A DNA stretch of 64,000 nucleotides from Acetobacter suratthaniensis (GCF_017377745.1 NZ_JAFVMG010000007.1:62001-126000), one strand, 5' to 3'; shown: positions 54,008-62,799, counted from the first letter of the stretch. The notes: a model not told the origin generated them from the letters alone. Numbers and translations are program-made.

Positions 54008-55357
54008 ATGTCGCACGCTACAGGCAATTTTGACCCCATGGCCACCGCTCGTGAGGGCACGTACTGGCAGCCTTTTACCGCTAACCGCCGTCTGAGCGCT
54101 AACCCTGCCCCCCGTACGATGGTGGGGGCCGAAGGCGCTTATTATAAAACGCTTGAAGGCAACAGGCTGTTTGATACGCTATCCGGCCTGTGGTGTACGC
54201 CGCTCGGGCATGCGCATCCGCTGATTGCCGAAGCGGTCAAGACACAGGTGGAAACGCTCGATTTCGCCCCCAGCTTCCAGCTTACGCATCCCGGTGCGCT
54301 GCAACTGGCCCAGCGGATTGCGACTATGGCACCCGATGGCATGAACCATGTGTTCTTTGCCAATTCGGGTTCCGAGGCAGTTGATACCGCGCTGAAGGTC
54401 GCACTTGGCTATCACCGTATCCGTGCGGAGGGTAACCGCTTTCGCATGATCGGGCGTGAGCGCGGGTATCATGGTGTCGGGTTTGGCGGCATGTCGGTGG
54501 GCGGGATTGTCTCCAACCGTAAAATGTTTGCGGCAGGCATGATGCCGGGGGTTGATCACCTGCGCCATCCTTACGTGCCGGAGCAGATGGCGTTTTCACG
54601 CGGACAGCCCGCATGGGGTGCCGAAATGGCGGACGACCTCGAACGCCTCGTGGCCCTGCATGATGCCTCGACCATCGCCGCCGTTATCGTTGAGCCGGTG
54701 CAGGGGTCTACAGGGGTTCTGGTGCCGCCGGTCGGTTATCTGCAGCGCCTGCGCGAAATCTGCACACGGCATGGCATTCTACTGATTTTTGACGAAGTCA
54801 TTACGGGTTTTGGCCGCATGGGGGCCGCGTTCGGTGCCCAGCGCTTTGGCGTAACCCCGGATATGATCTGCTTTGCCAAGGCCGTTACGAACGGTATCGT
54901 GCCTATGGGCGGTGTGATCGTTAGTGACGAGATTTACAATACGTTCATGACCGGGCCGGAAAGCGCCATAGAGTTCTGCCACGGTTATACCTATTCAGGC
55001 CATCCGCTGGCGGCTGCCGTTGGGAATGTGGTGCTGGATGTCATGGAGCGCGAAGACCTGTTCGCACAGGTGCGGGCGCTGGAACCTGTGCTGGAAGAAA
55101 GCATTCATACCCTGTCGGATCTGCCCGTTGTGGCCGACATCCGCAATATCGGCCTGACAGCGGCCATTGACCTCAAACCAGCGGAAGGCAAACCGGGAGC
55201 ACGGGGGCTGGCGATTTTTGAAGCCGGGTTGCAGCAGGGCCAACTCCTGCGCTGCACGGCAGACACTATTTCCTTTGGGCCTCCCTTCATTTCCACCGCG
55301 CAGGAGCTGCGCGACATGGTGGCGACAGTCCGCAACCTGATCAGCGCGGTTGCCTGA
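54008..55357 (+). CDS. Class III aminotransferase (beta-alanine:pyruvate / omega-amino acid type)
   Basis: 449 residues, PLP-dependent. Conserved: YWQPFTANR near the N terminus, SGLWCTPLGHAHP, FANSGSEAVDTALKVALGYHR, LIFDEVITGFGRMGAAFGA with the PLP-contacting Asp, and the PLP Lys in CFAKAVTNGIVPMGGV. The whole pattern matches beta-alanine:pyruvate transaminases, which would yield malonate semialdehyde and alanine. The tautomerase gene 45 bp downstream encodes a likely malonate semialdehyde decarboxylase, supporting this. A related omega-amine substrate is not excluded. Confidence 0.88.
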   Translation: MSHATGNFDPMATAREGTYWQPFTANRRLSANPAPRTMVGAEGAYYKTLEGNRLFDTLSGLWCTPLGHAHPLIAEAVKTQVETLDFAPSFQLTHPGALQLAQRIATMAPDGMNHVFFANSGSEAVDTALKVALGYHRIRAEGNRFRMIGRERGYHGVGFGGMSVGGIVSNRKMFAAGMMPGVDHLRHPYVPEQMAFSRGQPAWGAEMADDLERLVALHDASTIAAVIVEPVQGSTGVLVPPVGYLQRLREICTRHGILLIFDEVITGFGRMGAAFGAQRFGVTPDMICFAKAVTNGIVPMGGVIVSDEIYNTFMTGPESAIEFCHGYTYSGHPLAAAVGNVVLDVMEREDLFAQVRALEPVLEESIHTLSDLPVVADIRNIGLTAAIDLKPAEGKPGARGLAIFEAGLQQGQLLRCTADTISFGPPFISTAQELRDMVATVRNLISAVA

Positions 55358-55402
55358 CAGACACACTGTTTTTCGTATTTCTGCTAGAAAAGGGACAATC
55401 CT

Positions 55403-55795
55403 ATGCCTTTGCTGCATTTCCATATTATCAAGGGTAGCCGCACACCGGCTGAAACCAGAACGCTTCTGGATACCGCACACGCTGCCATGCTCGAAGCCTT
55501 TGGCGTGCCTGAGCGCGACCGCTACCAGCTTGTTTCCGAGCATGAAGCATCGCACATGATTATTGAGGATACGGGGCTGGATATTCCGCGTACCGATAAG
55601 GTTGTGCTGCTACAGGTTGTTTCCCGCCCGCGCTCCAAGGAGCAGATTGCGGCGTTCTATCGCCTGCTGGCTGAAAAGCTCGAACAGAGCTGCGGTCTGG
55701 CTCCGGCTGATCTGATGGTGTCTATCATCCAGAACGCCGATGAACACTGGAGCTTCGGCCTCGGCCGCGCCCAGTTCCTGACTGGCGAACTCTAA
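55403..55795 (+). CDS. Tautomerase-superfamily protein, malonate semialdehyde decarboxylase-like
   Basis: 130 residues starting Met-Pro, so Pro1 is the catalytic base after Met removal. Close to Pseudomonas malonate semialdehyde decarboxylase in length and sequence (PERDRYQLVSEHE, VVLLQVVSRPRSKEQ, WSFGLGRAQFLTGEL). The catalytic residues known there (Pro1, Asp37, Arg73, Arg75) correspond to Pro1, the Asp of ERDRY and the two Arg of SRPRS. Expected reaction: malonate semialdehyde to acetaldehyde and CO2, directly using the product of the preceding aminotransferase. Confidence 0.85.
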   Translation: MPLLHFHIIKGSRTPAETRTLLDTAHAAMLEAFGVPERDRYQLVSEHEASHMIIEDTGLDIPRTDKVVLLQVVSRPRSKEQIAAFYRLLAEKLEQSCGLAPADLMVSIIQNADEHWSFGLGRAQFLTGEL

Positions 55796-55861
55796 GCATG
55801 ATCGGGGGCGGCGGGAAAATCCTGTCCGCCCCGGTTTGCTGATCAGCCTGTGCGGAGGCGG

Positions 55862-56359
55862 TCAGTTATCTGTGCAACTGGGGAGGAGGTTCTCAGGGGC
55901 AAGATCAACCAGATTAATTTTCCAGCTATTTTTGTCGCGCTGTAGCCTTACGCATACGGCAAGTGCGTTATTGACCGGTCCTGAAGACGCCATAAAAACG
56001 CGGACAACGGCTTGATTATTGTCTCCCCTGATTTTTTTGACTGATATGAGAGAGGCCCACTCAGCGGCAAAATCCTGAGTGTGCGTAAAGTAATCTGAAT
56101 CTCCCAAGTAATTTGGATCTGTATCGGGCAGTAAATCCCCAATCGGTTGAGCGCGCTGCGAGCGCATAATTTTTTCGTATAATGATTTTGTGATATATTT
56201 CTGAATATCTATATTGCAGAAATAATCACGATTTATGTTCCCGGAAGGGGGACCAAAATCTTTGGCACATTGGATCATATATTTTTTATAAAAATTCAGG
56301 GTCATCTGCTCTGGTGTTGTGGTTTGAGCATTGGCCCAGAATGGGAAAAAGGCTGCCAT
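55862..56359 (-). CDS. AT-rich secreted hypothetical protein (possibly DUF3828-like)
   Basis: At least 165 residues. Hydrophobic leader ending WANA-Q, then a body with FYKKYMIQCAKDF, YLGDSDYFTHTQDFAAEW and AVCVRLQRDKNSWKINLVDL, reminiscent of periplasmic DUF3828 proteins, with three or four Cys that could pair. Only about 25 percent GC at 56161-56220, far below the window. The frame stays open upstream and encodes more of a signal peptide (GLTLSALILF) with no ATG/GTG/TTG, so the true start may be unusual or the 5' end altered. It sits at the prophage border. Confidence 0.6.
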   Translation of the reverse strand: MAAFFPFWANAQTTTPEQMTLNFYKKYMIQCAKDFGPPSGNINRDYFCNIDIQKYITKSLYEKIMRSQRAQPIGDLLPDTDPNYLGDSDYFTHTQDFAAEWASLISVKKIRGDNNQAVVRVFMASSGPVNNALAVCVRLQRDKNSWKINLVDLAPENLLPSCTDN

Positions 56360-56470
56360 AAAAAGTATTAAAGCTGATAGTGTTAATCCATGACGTATTT
56401 CTGTAAATTGTCTTGTATGGTTTGGAATTGTTTTATCCCTCTGCCATAAGGCAGTGTAGCGGGCCGAATG

Positions 56471-56502
56471 ATTTGGAACCGTCAGCCATATAATTTGGAA
56501 CC
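56471..56502. repeat. Direct repeat ATTTGGAACC, two copies 22 bp apart
   Basis: ATTTGGAACC at 56471-56480 and 56493-56502; a weaker TTTGGAA occurs near 56420. They lie between the AT-rich gene and the phage terminator. Repeats of this kind can mark a transposon or phage end, but nothing else identifies one. Confidence 0.5.
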
Positions 56503-56507
56503 CTAAA

Positions 56508-56537
56508 AATCATTCTCCCGTTGCCGGGAAAATGATT
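56508..56537 (-). terminator. Intrinsic terminator of the prophage late operon
   Basis: Minus-strand stem AATCATTTTCCCG/CGGGAGAATGATT (one mismatch) with a 4-nt loop, followed by TTTTT. It lies 24 bp after the Dam methylase stop, closing the long minus-strand tail operon. Confidence 0.8.
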
Positions 56538-56560
56538 CTAAGCGGGGCGTAAAACACCTT

Positions 56561-57358
56561 TTAATTGGCGATTAAAACCTCTCCACGCACCCCTCGGCCG
56601 GAAGCCTTGCCACTCACCGAGTAGTTGACCTTCACGGCCTCGATGCTGAACGCAGCGAACACCTCGCGCACTTCCGGCCGGTCATTCAGCGACAGCACGA
56701 ACCGCCCTTTAATGGCTGCCAGACGCTCAGCCATCTCAGTAAACTGATCCCGAGAAAACGCAGCATTGTAGTCCCGCTCGTTCCCCCAATACGGTGGGTC
56801 AAGATAGAACAGCGTCTTCTCACTATCATAGCGGCGCAGCACGTCCTGCCAAGGCAAACACTCGATCACCACGCGGCTCAGCCGGGCATGCACGTCTTCC
56901 AGCATCCCGCCAAGCTGCTGAACATCGAAACGTGCCCGCCGCAGCGACACCCCGAAATTTCGACCGCTAACCTTGCCGCCAAATGCCGTGCGCTGAAGAT
57001 ACAGGAAGCGAGCCGCACGGTGCAGATCGGTCAGGCTGTCAGGGTTGGCGCTCACCAGACGCTCGAAATCAGCTCGTGTTGTGAGCTGCCAGCGCAGGAT
57101 GTCCATCAACGGCACATAGTGCCATTGCAGCACCCGAAACAGAGTCGCCACATCCCTATTGAGATCATTGACCACCTCACATTCTACACTAAACGGACGG
57201 CGCAGGAACACGCCGCCCATGCCCACAAATGGCTCGACATAGGCTGTATGCGGGATTGTCCGCAGTCTCTTGATGATCTGGGCCGCCAGACGCAGCTTGC
57301 CGCCAAGGTAAGGGGCCACAGGTTTGACAGGCTCGACTGGCCTGAGATTCGACTCCAT
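56561..57358 (-). CDS. Dam-type DNA adenine methylase (phage)
   Basis: 265 residues. N6-adenine methyltransferase of the alpha/Dam class: motif I as VAPYLGGKLRLAAQI and YVEPFVGMGGVFLRR, catalytic motif DPPY in LFYLDPPYWGNERDYN. The methylation would protect phage DNA or alter host expression. It is the last gene of the tail operon, where Mu itself carries the DNA-modification gene mom. The ATG at 57358 (MESNLRP) is chosen; GTG at 57430 would add 24 poorly conserved residues. Recognition site not readable. Confidence 0.88.
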   Translation of the reverse strand: MESNLRPVEPVKPVAPYLGGKLRLAAQIIKRLRTIPHTAYVEPFVGMGGVFLRRPFSVECEVVNDLNRDVATLFRVLQWHYVPLMDILRWQLTTRADFERLVSANPDSLTDLHRAARFLYLQRTAFGGKVSGRNFGVSLRRARFDVQQLGGMLEDVHARLSRVVIECLPWQDVLRRYDSEKTLFYLDPPYWGNERDYNAAFSRDQFTEMAERLAAIKGRFVLSLNDRPEVREVFAAFSIEAVKVNYSVSGKASGRGVRGEVLIAN

Positions 57359-57442
57359 GAGGTTTTCTGTCCATATAGACCCCGCCCCTGCAGGGGTCGG
57401 CGGGGCGGTTATCCGTGGGTGTTGACGCACCCGGCTAGGCTG

Positions 57443-57898
57443 TTAGCGCAGCCTGTCCCCCGCCACTGTCGCCGCGTCCGGCTGTAGCGGGGTATCCTTC
57501 TGTTTTTCCTGTTCTGCGGGCTCATCACTGGCGGAAGATGGATAGGCAGGCAGCGGCACAAACACGCGTGGTGGTCTGCCAGCCTTAGCATCCAACTCGT
57601 GCACCAGCATGCGGGCGGATATCGCCTGCGCGTAAACATCCGCAAGCAGATCATCCATCTGCCAGCGCAGATGCAGTAACCGCTTCAGGCGCTCCATCGT
57701 GCTGCTCAACAACTCGTTAAACAGGCGATCCCGCCCGCTGGCCTGATCCAGCAGTGTCAACGCCTGTTGCCCGGCGTTCAGGGCATCCTTTCTGGTCTGA
57801 GCCCGGTCGTAAACGACCTTACTATACCAGCCGACCACACCTGAGCCGATAGCGCCTGCCGGGGCCGCCAGCGCGTTTATGAGCGCCAGAGTGTCCAT
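57443..57898 (-). CDS. Small phage protein with N-terminal hydrophobic segment
   Basis: 151 residues. It begins MDTLALINALAAPAGAIGSGVVGWYSKVVYDRA, one hydrophobic stretch, then helical charged sequence (DQASGRDRLFNELLSSTMERLKRLLHLRW) and a Pro/Glu-rich tail. It starts 1 bp after the stop of the preceding gene. Position between tail fibre and methylase would suit a holin-like or tail-associated protein, but no family was recognised. Confidence 0.55.
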   Translation of the reverse strand: MDTLALINALAAPAGAIGSGVVGWYSKVVYDRAQTRKDALNAGQQALTLLDQASGRDRLFNELLSSTMERLKRLLHLRWQMDDLLADVYAQAISARMLVHELDAKAGRPPRVFVPLPAYPSSASDEPAEQEKQKDTPLQPDAATVAGDRLR

Positions 57899-57899
57899 G

Positions 57900-58562
57900 T
57901 CAGGCCGATGCCGTATTGCTGGCCATCGGCACACCCGGCAGCGCCGTGCTGGTGGTATCTGTGCCGTTGGCAATGGCCATCAAGCCCTTGAGATACGTTA
58001 CCCACGCATCCGGTGTAGTCTCATTCAGCATGGTATAGTTGTTACTGACATAAGTGCGGGCGGTAGAGAGCGCAGCGGTCGCCTGCTCTGTCAGAGTAGC
58101 AACGACAACGGGAGCCACGTAGTCGGCCAACTTTCCAGTGGCAGTGTCATAATACTGCTCCCGGTAGTTAGTTTGCCGGTCTGCATATTCGGATGCAGTA
58201 ATGGCATAGAGATCACCGATGGCTGGCACGCTCGGCGGGGATGAGAACGCCCACATATCGTACACGGCGCAGGGTGCATTTTTGTCGCAGTAGAACCGGT
58301 CGGGATATTGGACAACCAGACCGCTGACAGGCACCGTCAGGAGACCAGACACTGATGCCACCTGAGCTAACGTCCACTGAGCGTCGGTCAGAGGTGCCAT
58401 TGCAGACGCGGCCACGAGGCCGAGCACATTAATGGTAGCGCCGCGCAAATCTGTTGCAGTCCAAACATCGTAGACTGCAGAAAGGCTGGTGCCGCCAGAG
58501 GCGACTACACCATAATACTGTGCCGGGTAGGTGGATTTAATCGCATCTAGTGCCGTGGCCAT
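57900..58562 (-). CDS. Phage protein of unknown function downstream of tail fibre
   Basis: 220 residues, Ala/Thr/Tyr-rich (MATALDAIKSTYPAQYYGVVAS, YCDKNAPCAVYDMWAFSSPPSVPAIGDLYAITASEYADRQ in parts). GGGAGA lies 9 nt before the ATG, and the gene starts 1 bp after the tail-fibre stop. Tail-fibre assembly or host-adhesion proteins usually occupy this slot, so that is the likeliest role (inference). No motif recognised. Confidence 0.6.
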   Translation of the reverse strand: MATALDAIKSTYPAQYYGVVASGGTSLSAVYDVWTATDLRGATINVLGLVAASAMAPLTDAQWTLAQVASVSGLLTVPVSGLVVQYPDRFYCDKNAPCAVYDMWAFSSPPSVPAIGDLYAITASEYADRQTNYREQYYDTATGKLADYVAPVVVATLTEQATAALSTARTYVSNNYTMLNETTPDAWVTYLKGLMAIANGTDTTSTALPGVPMASNTASA

Positions 58563-58563
58563 A

Positions 58564-59970
58564 TCAATATCTCCCGTAGACCGTGATGTAAAAATTGTAA
58601 GTAGAGCCGTATATAGTGATGGATTTACCATCGTTTGCTGAGGCTCCGGCGATGAACCATTCATCTGAGGGGGTACCCGATAGAATGGGCGTCAGGTTGA
58701 TACCGATAATAGAGCTAAACGCGGTCGGTAGCGTGTTGACGCCGGTCTTCCCGGTGAAAACCTGCGCTTTTATAGTCGGGTCTGAAAATGGCAGGTCGGC
58801 TGTGACGGCCATCGTGCCTGCTGGTGACGACAGGCGCCCAGATTTTGGGAACGTGTAACGCACGTCCAGACCATAACCTGCAATCTGTATTGTTGCGCCC
58901 TGATCCTGTCCTACATTTTCCCACGAGAAAATCGACGTTGTAACGTCCCGTCCGGTAATGCGGCTCGTTAGGTATCCACCCCAGTTACCAACAACACCAT
59001 TTACCGTACTGGTGGTGGCGGACACCGCTGCCCAGTTGGTGGCAGTGTATATGCCAGTGGTCGTATCACCGCCCCGGCTCAGTTTGCCGCTCTGTAGCGC
59101 TGTATCTGCTGCCGCGCGGGCAGTCGATTCAGCAGTAATATTGCCCTGCAGGGTGCTCTCCACACCCTCTGCTCGTGCAATCTCGGTGGTGATGTTTGTT
59201 TGCAGCGTTGTATCGGCGTTAGACCGCAGCTTTGCTTCTGCAGAGACTGCGCTCGCAACGTCCGTCAGATAGGCAACCTGATTCCCCCCGAACAGCATTA
59301 CAGCGGCCCCGGAACCCAGCAACCGGAAATCAACGTCTGCACGCTGTCCGTATCCCTGAACCTGTATCCTACCCCCCACGAACGAACCCACAACCTCAAT
59401 GGGGTAGAGATAGGCCCCGACTGGCCCGTTCGTTCCGGCCGTTCCGCGCCCGAGTATCTGCCCCCCGGCGGAACCGCCCCAGCAGAGTTGCCCCGCTGCC
59501 GTGCTGCCGTTCAGCGTATTGGATGTGATGTTGCCATTCGTAACCGTCTGCGTTCCGCTCAGGTTATTCCCGCCCGACAGTTGGGGTAGGCCGTCGAACA
59601 GGCTTTTCCATTTTGCACCGGTTGTGCCGGGCACTGTCTTGTTGGCACCTACGGTGGACGTCCAGTAGACGCCGTTACCGTCCACGACCAGAGCACCGAG
59701 CCAGTAGCCACCCACCGCATCAGACAATGCCTTTGACCAGGGATGAATGTTACCGAGCACCTGAATAGCCAATGCCAGTTGCTCATGGTTTTGACCGTCT
59801 AGCGTCATGCCAGCCGCCCGAACCGCATTCACCAACTCATTGCGATCCATGTTCCGGTCATCTGCAATCAGGTACGTGCCCTGCACACCGTTAGCATCGT
59901 TGCGATCGACATACTGCCGCCTGCCCGAACCGTCGGTCTTGTAGCCGCTGGCGGCTGTGTAATCGACCAT
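58564..59970 (-). CDS. Phage tail fibre protein
   Basis: 468 residues. The N terminus (MVDYTAASGYKTDGSGRRQYVDRNDANGVQGTYL) resembles tail-fibre attachment segments. The middle is a repetitive, coiled-coil-like region with repeated LRSNADTTLQTNIT / VESTLQGNITAEST / AAADTALQSG units. The C terminus is Gly/Ser/Thr-rich (receptor-binding). Forms the trimeric fibre that binds the host. Overlaps the upstream baseplate gene by 1 bp. Confidence 0.82.
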   Translation of the reverse strand: MVDYTAASGYKTDGSGRRQYVDRNDANGVQGTYLIADDRNMDRNELVNAVRAAGMTLDGQNHEQLALAIQVLGNIHPWSKALSDAVGGYWLGALVVDGNGVYWTSTVGANKTVPGTTGAKWKSLFDGLPQLSGGNNLSGTQTVTNGNITSNTLNGSTAAGQLCWGGSAGGQILGRGTAGTNGPVGAYLYPIEVVGSFVGGRIQVQGYGQRADVDFRLLGSGAAVMLFGGNQVAYLTDVASAVSAEAKLRSNADTTLQTNITTEIARAEGVESTLQGNITAESTARAAADTALQSGKLSRGGDTTTGIYTATNWAAVSATTSTVNGVVGNWGGYLTSRITGRDVTTSIFSWENVGQDQGATIQIAGYGLDVRYTFPKSGRLSSPAGTMAVTADLPFSDPTIKAQVFTGKTGVNTLPTAFSSIIGINLTPILSGTPSDEWFIAGASANDGKSITIYGSTYNFYITVYGRY

Positions 59971-60611
59971 CAGCCGATCTCCTGATCTATGACAATGAGG
60001 TTGGTATCAATGGGGCTCTGCGCGGCCATCGGGCAGTACAGTCTCCGTACAAGGTCAGAAATAACCGGCACCAGAACGGACCCACAGAGCGAAGCACCAG
60101 CCAACCCGGTCCCGCAGATCGCAGCATTCGGTTCCAGATTTTCAGCGCCCGCCACCACACGTACGACCCAGTCCAGCAGCAGGGCCTCGTTACCGCAGAC
60201 CTCCACCCCGCAGATCACCGTGCCGCATACCGGCGGGTAAGGTTCATCAATCTCGACGGTCACGCCCAGCGCTGCCGCCATCTGGATGAACGATGCCAGC
60301 GTGTTGTCGCCAATGCCCACCCAGCGCTGATGGGCGAGCGATTGCCGCATGACGGTCGTAAGTGCCAGCGCATCGCGCCCGCACGGGTCAGGCCCGAGGG
60401 TCTGCTCGTAATCGTCCAGCAGCCGCGTTGCCGTGCCGGGATTGATCTCCAGCTTCAGAGCATCCAGAAACGCTTCCGCGTCCGCTATCATCCCGGAACC
60501 GGGATAGAGATACCCGGCCACATTGCTGCTCTCATCCGCAGGCCATGCGAAGCCGCGCGGGATCAGCGCATCAAGGCGTGCAGACAGCACCTGTTCGGCC
60601 GTCCGGCTCAT
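59970..60611 (-). CDS. Phage baseplate protein, Mu Gp48 / YmfQ (DUF2313) family
   Basis: 213 residues. The family pattern is RLDALIPRGFAWPADESSNVAGYL, IDPGTATRLLDDYEQTLG-like (INPGTATRLLDDYEQTLGPDP) and RQSLAHQRWVG, followed by a Cys-rich C-terminal part (VCGTVICGVEVCGNEALLL). It is a baseplate component next to the Gp47/J protein, as in Mu and e14. Overlaps its upstream neighbour by 4 bp. Confidence 0.85.
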   Translation of the reverse strand: MSRTAEQVLSARLDALIPRGFAWPADESSNVAGYLYPGSGMIADAEAFLDALKLEINPGTATRLLDDYEQTLGPDPCGRDALALTTVMRQSLAHQRWVGIGDNTLASFIQMAAALGVTVEIDEPYPPVCGTVICGVEVCGNEALLLDWVVRVVAGAENLEPNAAICGTGLAGASLCGSVLVPVISDLVRRLYCPMAAQSPIDTNLIVIDQEIG

Positions 60612-61696
60612 ACCACATTACCCCACGTAATCGTCCCGAGGGCCGCAACCTGATTGGCAGCAAGCTGCGTGTCCTGCGTGGGTGCTGAAATAAAGTGGCT
60701 GGTTTCTCCCGCGACCGTCGAAATCGCATCTGAAAGGGCGGATACATAGAGCCAGCCGCCCATCTCGACGCTGGCGTAGTAGGATGTCACAGCCGCCTGA
60801 ACCAGCGTGCGCGCACTCTGCGTATCCGGGTTGAGCGAGATCGTCAGATTCTGTGGCACAATAACGCCAGGCACCACCGTCACATTGGCTCTGACCGGCC
60901 TGTTGGCATCGACATACGCCTGAATGGCGGCAATCTTGCCAGCCGTCGGTACGGTAGGGCCGGACATCAGCACGATAATCCCGGCTGTATTATTGCCCAG
61001 CCAGCCTCCCACCACATTTACATAGGCCGCACCACTATCGGTCGCCAGTTCCTCATACTGCGCCCGTGTGCCGGTGGCCGAGCGCTTGCGCACCCGCAGC
61101 AGAATGCGCGAACGCCACGCCTCCACATCCTCGATATCAGCGCCCCCGGCTATGCCTGACACGTCAACACTCACACTGCTGATGCCCGCAACGGTGGACA
61201 CCAAAGTGAGCTTTGTGTTCGCCGCCAGATTGCCCGCCGCGCCGGACGCGGCCGCCATAACTGCGATACTGGTGGACGTAGAACCCGCAGGCACCGTTGC
61301 CGCCGCTATCGTGCTCCATGTAGCTGAGCCATCGGTCGTCAGTTGTGTGCCAGCAGGAACAACCACATCGGCCGTGCTTGTGGCGGCGTTGAAAACCGCA
61401 TAGCCAGAGGCCTGTGTGGCCCCGTTACGCTTCACCCCCCATGTATCCGCGTGCATGGGCAGCAGGCCATCAAGCGTTGCGGTCTGGATGAACATCTCTC
61501 GGGCGAGCTGGCGCACGGTCAGATAAAGCTCATACAGTCCCATGGCATGTACGGCCGCCAGCACGTTCTCGAAGGTGTTCGCCGCCCGCCCGTCCAGCGT
61601 CACAACAGAACCATCGTCTGCCGTGAATGACCGACCATCCAGATAGGTGCAGAAACGTTCCGCCAGTTCGGTCGGTGTGGGGATGGCCAGCGTCAT
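60608..61696 (-). CDS. Phage baseplate J / Mu Gp47 family protein
   Basis: 362 residues. Baseplate wedge protein of contractile tails: N-terminal PTPTELAERFCTYLDG, middle GYAVFNAATSTADVVVPAGTQLTTDG and GTLRVEAV-like AGNLAANTKLTLVSTVAGI, then the ADIEDVEAWRSRILLRVRKRSATGTRAQYEELA core. The ATG at 61696 overlaps the upstream Gp46 stop by 4 bp; longer readings are antisense-like. Confidence 0.88.
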   Translation of the reverse strand: MTLAIPTPTELAERFCTYLDGRSFTADDGSVVTLDGRAANTFENVLAAVHAMGLYELYLTVRQLAREMFIQTATLDGLLPMHADTWGVKRNGATQASGYAVFNAATSTADVVVPAGTQLTTDGSATWSTIAAATVPAGSTSTSIAVMAAASGAAGNLAANTKLTLVSTVAGISSVSVDVSGIAGGADIEDVEAWRSRILLRVRKRSATGTRAQYEELATDSGAAYVNVVGGWLGNNTAGIIVLMSGPTVPTAGKIAAIQAYVDANRPVRANVTVVPGVIVPQNLTISLNPDTQSARTLVQAAVTSYYASVEMGGWLYVSALSDAISTVAGETSHFISAPTQDTQLAANQVAALGTITWGNVV

Positions 61697-62190
61697 GAGC
61701 CAGTTCCCACCGCCACGGGGGTTGATACAACCGTGCCGAGGGCCGTGGCGGTCACCTGCAAGCGACCGCGTGCGGTCCATGCAGCCGATACCGTGTAGTC
61801 ATGCCCATGATCACTGGCAATCTGGCCGATTGATTCATCCAGATACCGGATGGCAGCCTGCCGGGTCGCCTCTGTCTGCTTGGCATCCTCCAGCAGCCAC
61901 AGACGGCAGCCAGTCTGCTGTCCATCACCAAGCAGCACATCCCCCGGCCAGCCCCGTTTTGCTGTGAGGCCGCCGGAAGCAACACCATTGAGCGTGCCGG
62001 GGATGCGGTCATCCGCCCGTGCCCGGCGGAAAGAACCCATGGCAATCAGAAATGTGCTGGCGGGAGTGCGATCAATCACCACGGAACCACGGCCATTGCC
62101 GCGCGCGGCCACACGCACGTCACACCGGCCGAAGGCGGCAGACCATCCAATGGCGATGTTGGCGTAAGGCACATAAGTCATGCGGCGCAT
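61693..62190 (-). CDS. Phage Mu Gp46-family baseplate protein
   Basis: 165 residues. The second half (KRGWPGDVLLGDGQQTGCRLWLLEDAKQTEATRQAAIRYLDESI, then VSAAWTARGRLQVTATA) fits the GP46 family, with G-SRLWLL-like and K-T-x-E-T-x-x-x-A motifs. Lies between Gp45 and Gp47 homologues, as in Mu. Confidence 0.8.
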   Translation of the reverse strand: MRRMTYVPYANIAIGWSAAFGRCDVRVAARGNGRGSVVIDRTPASTFLIAMGSFRRARADDRIPGTLNGVASGGLTAKRGWPGDVLLGDGQQTGCRLWLLEDAKQTEATRQAAIRYLDESIGQIASDHGHDYTVSAAWTARGRLQVTATALGTVVSTPVAVGTGS

Positions 62191-62241
62191 CTTCGCGCGC
62201 GCACATCCAGACTAGCAGACTGCGGGATAACAGGAGGATTT

Positions 62242-62799
62242 TTACGCCTGCGGCGCTCCCGTGCGGGCTAATCCCACCTGAACGCCGCCATGGCTGTGGT
62301 TTTGCAGACTGATTTTCCCGGCCACAATATCCTCGCTGGCCTGTATGCCGCCCTTCACCTTCAGAGGCACATTCAGCGTTGCAAGGTCCGCGGTCAGATC
62401 CAGCACGACCTCACCACCAATCTCGATCGTCATTTCCGTTGCGGCCTGCACCCGGATAATCCTGCCATTCTGCAGATAGACCGCCTGACCCACCGCGTCA
62501 TACAGAACGCTCTCACCTTCAGACAGCCCGCCCATATGCCCGGTGGACGGGTTGGCGGGGGGCAACGCCATCAGGTCAGCCTCATCCCCACCCAGCGGTA
62601 TCACATGGGTCAGCGCGCCGCGCACCGGCGCATGGGACGAAAACCCGAACGGCTGATGCACAGGCACATCACTGCGTGGGCAACCCGCATGCGCCTCCAC
62701 GGTCACGGTCTGGCCCGCACCGTTATCGTTGATCGCATACACCACCGCGCGCCGGGTCAGCGAACGGAGCTTCTGGGCGTTGTCGTAGCTGTCCGTCAT
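62242..62799 (-). CDS. Phage baseplate assembly protein V / Mu Gp45 family
   Basis: 185 residues. The tail-spike/V-like fold is suggested by DNGAGQTVTVEAHAGCPRSDVPVHQPFGFSSHAP, LPLGGDEAD-type (VIPLGGDEADLMALPP) and a C-terminal beta-helix with HSH metal-site motif (LQNHSHGGVQ), like the iron-binding tip of Mu Gp45. Overlaps the upstream gene by 4 bp. Confidence 0.86.
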   Translation of the reverse strand: MTDSYDNAQKLRSLTRRAVVYAINDNGAGQTVTVEAHAGCPRSDVPVHQPFGFSSHAPVRGALTHVIPLGGDEADLMALPPANPSTGHMGGLSEGESVLYDAVGQAVYLQNGRIIRVQAATEMTIEIGGEVVLDLTADLATLNVPLKVKGGIQASEDIVAGKISLQNHSHGGVQVGLARTGAPQA

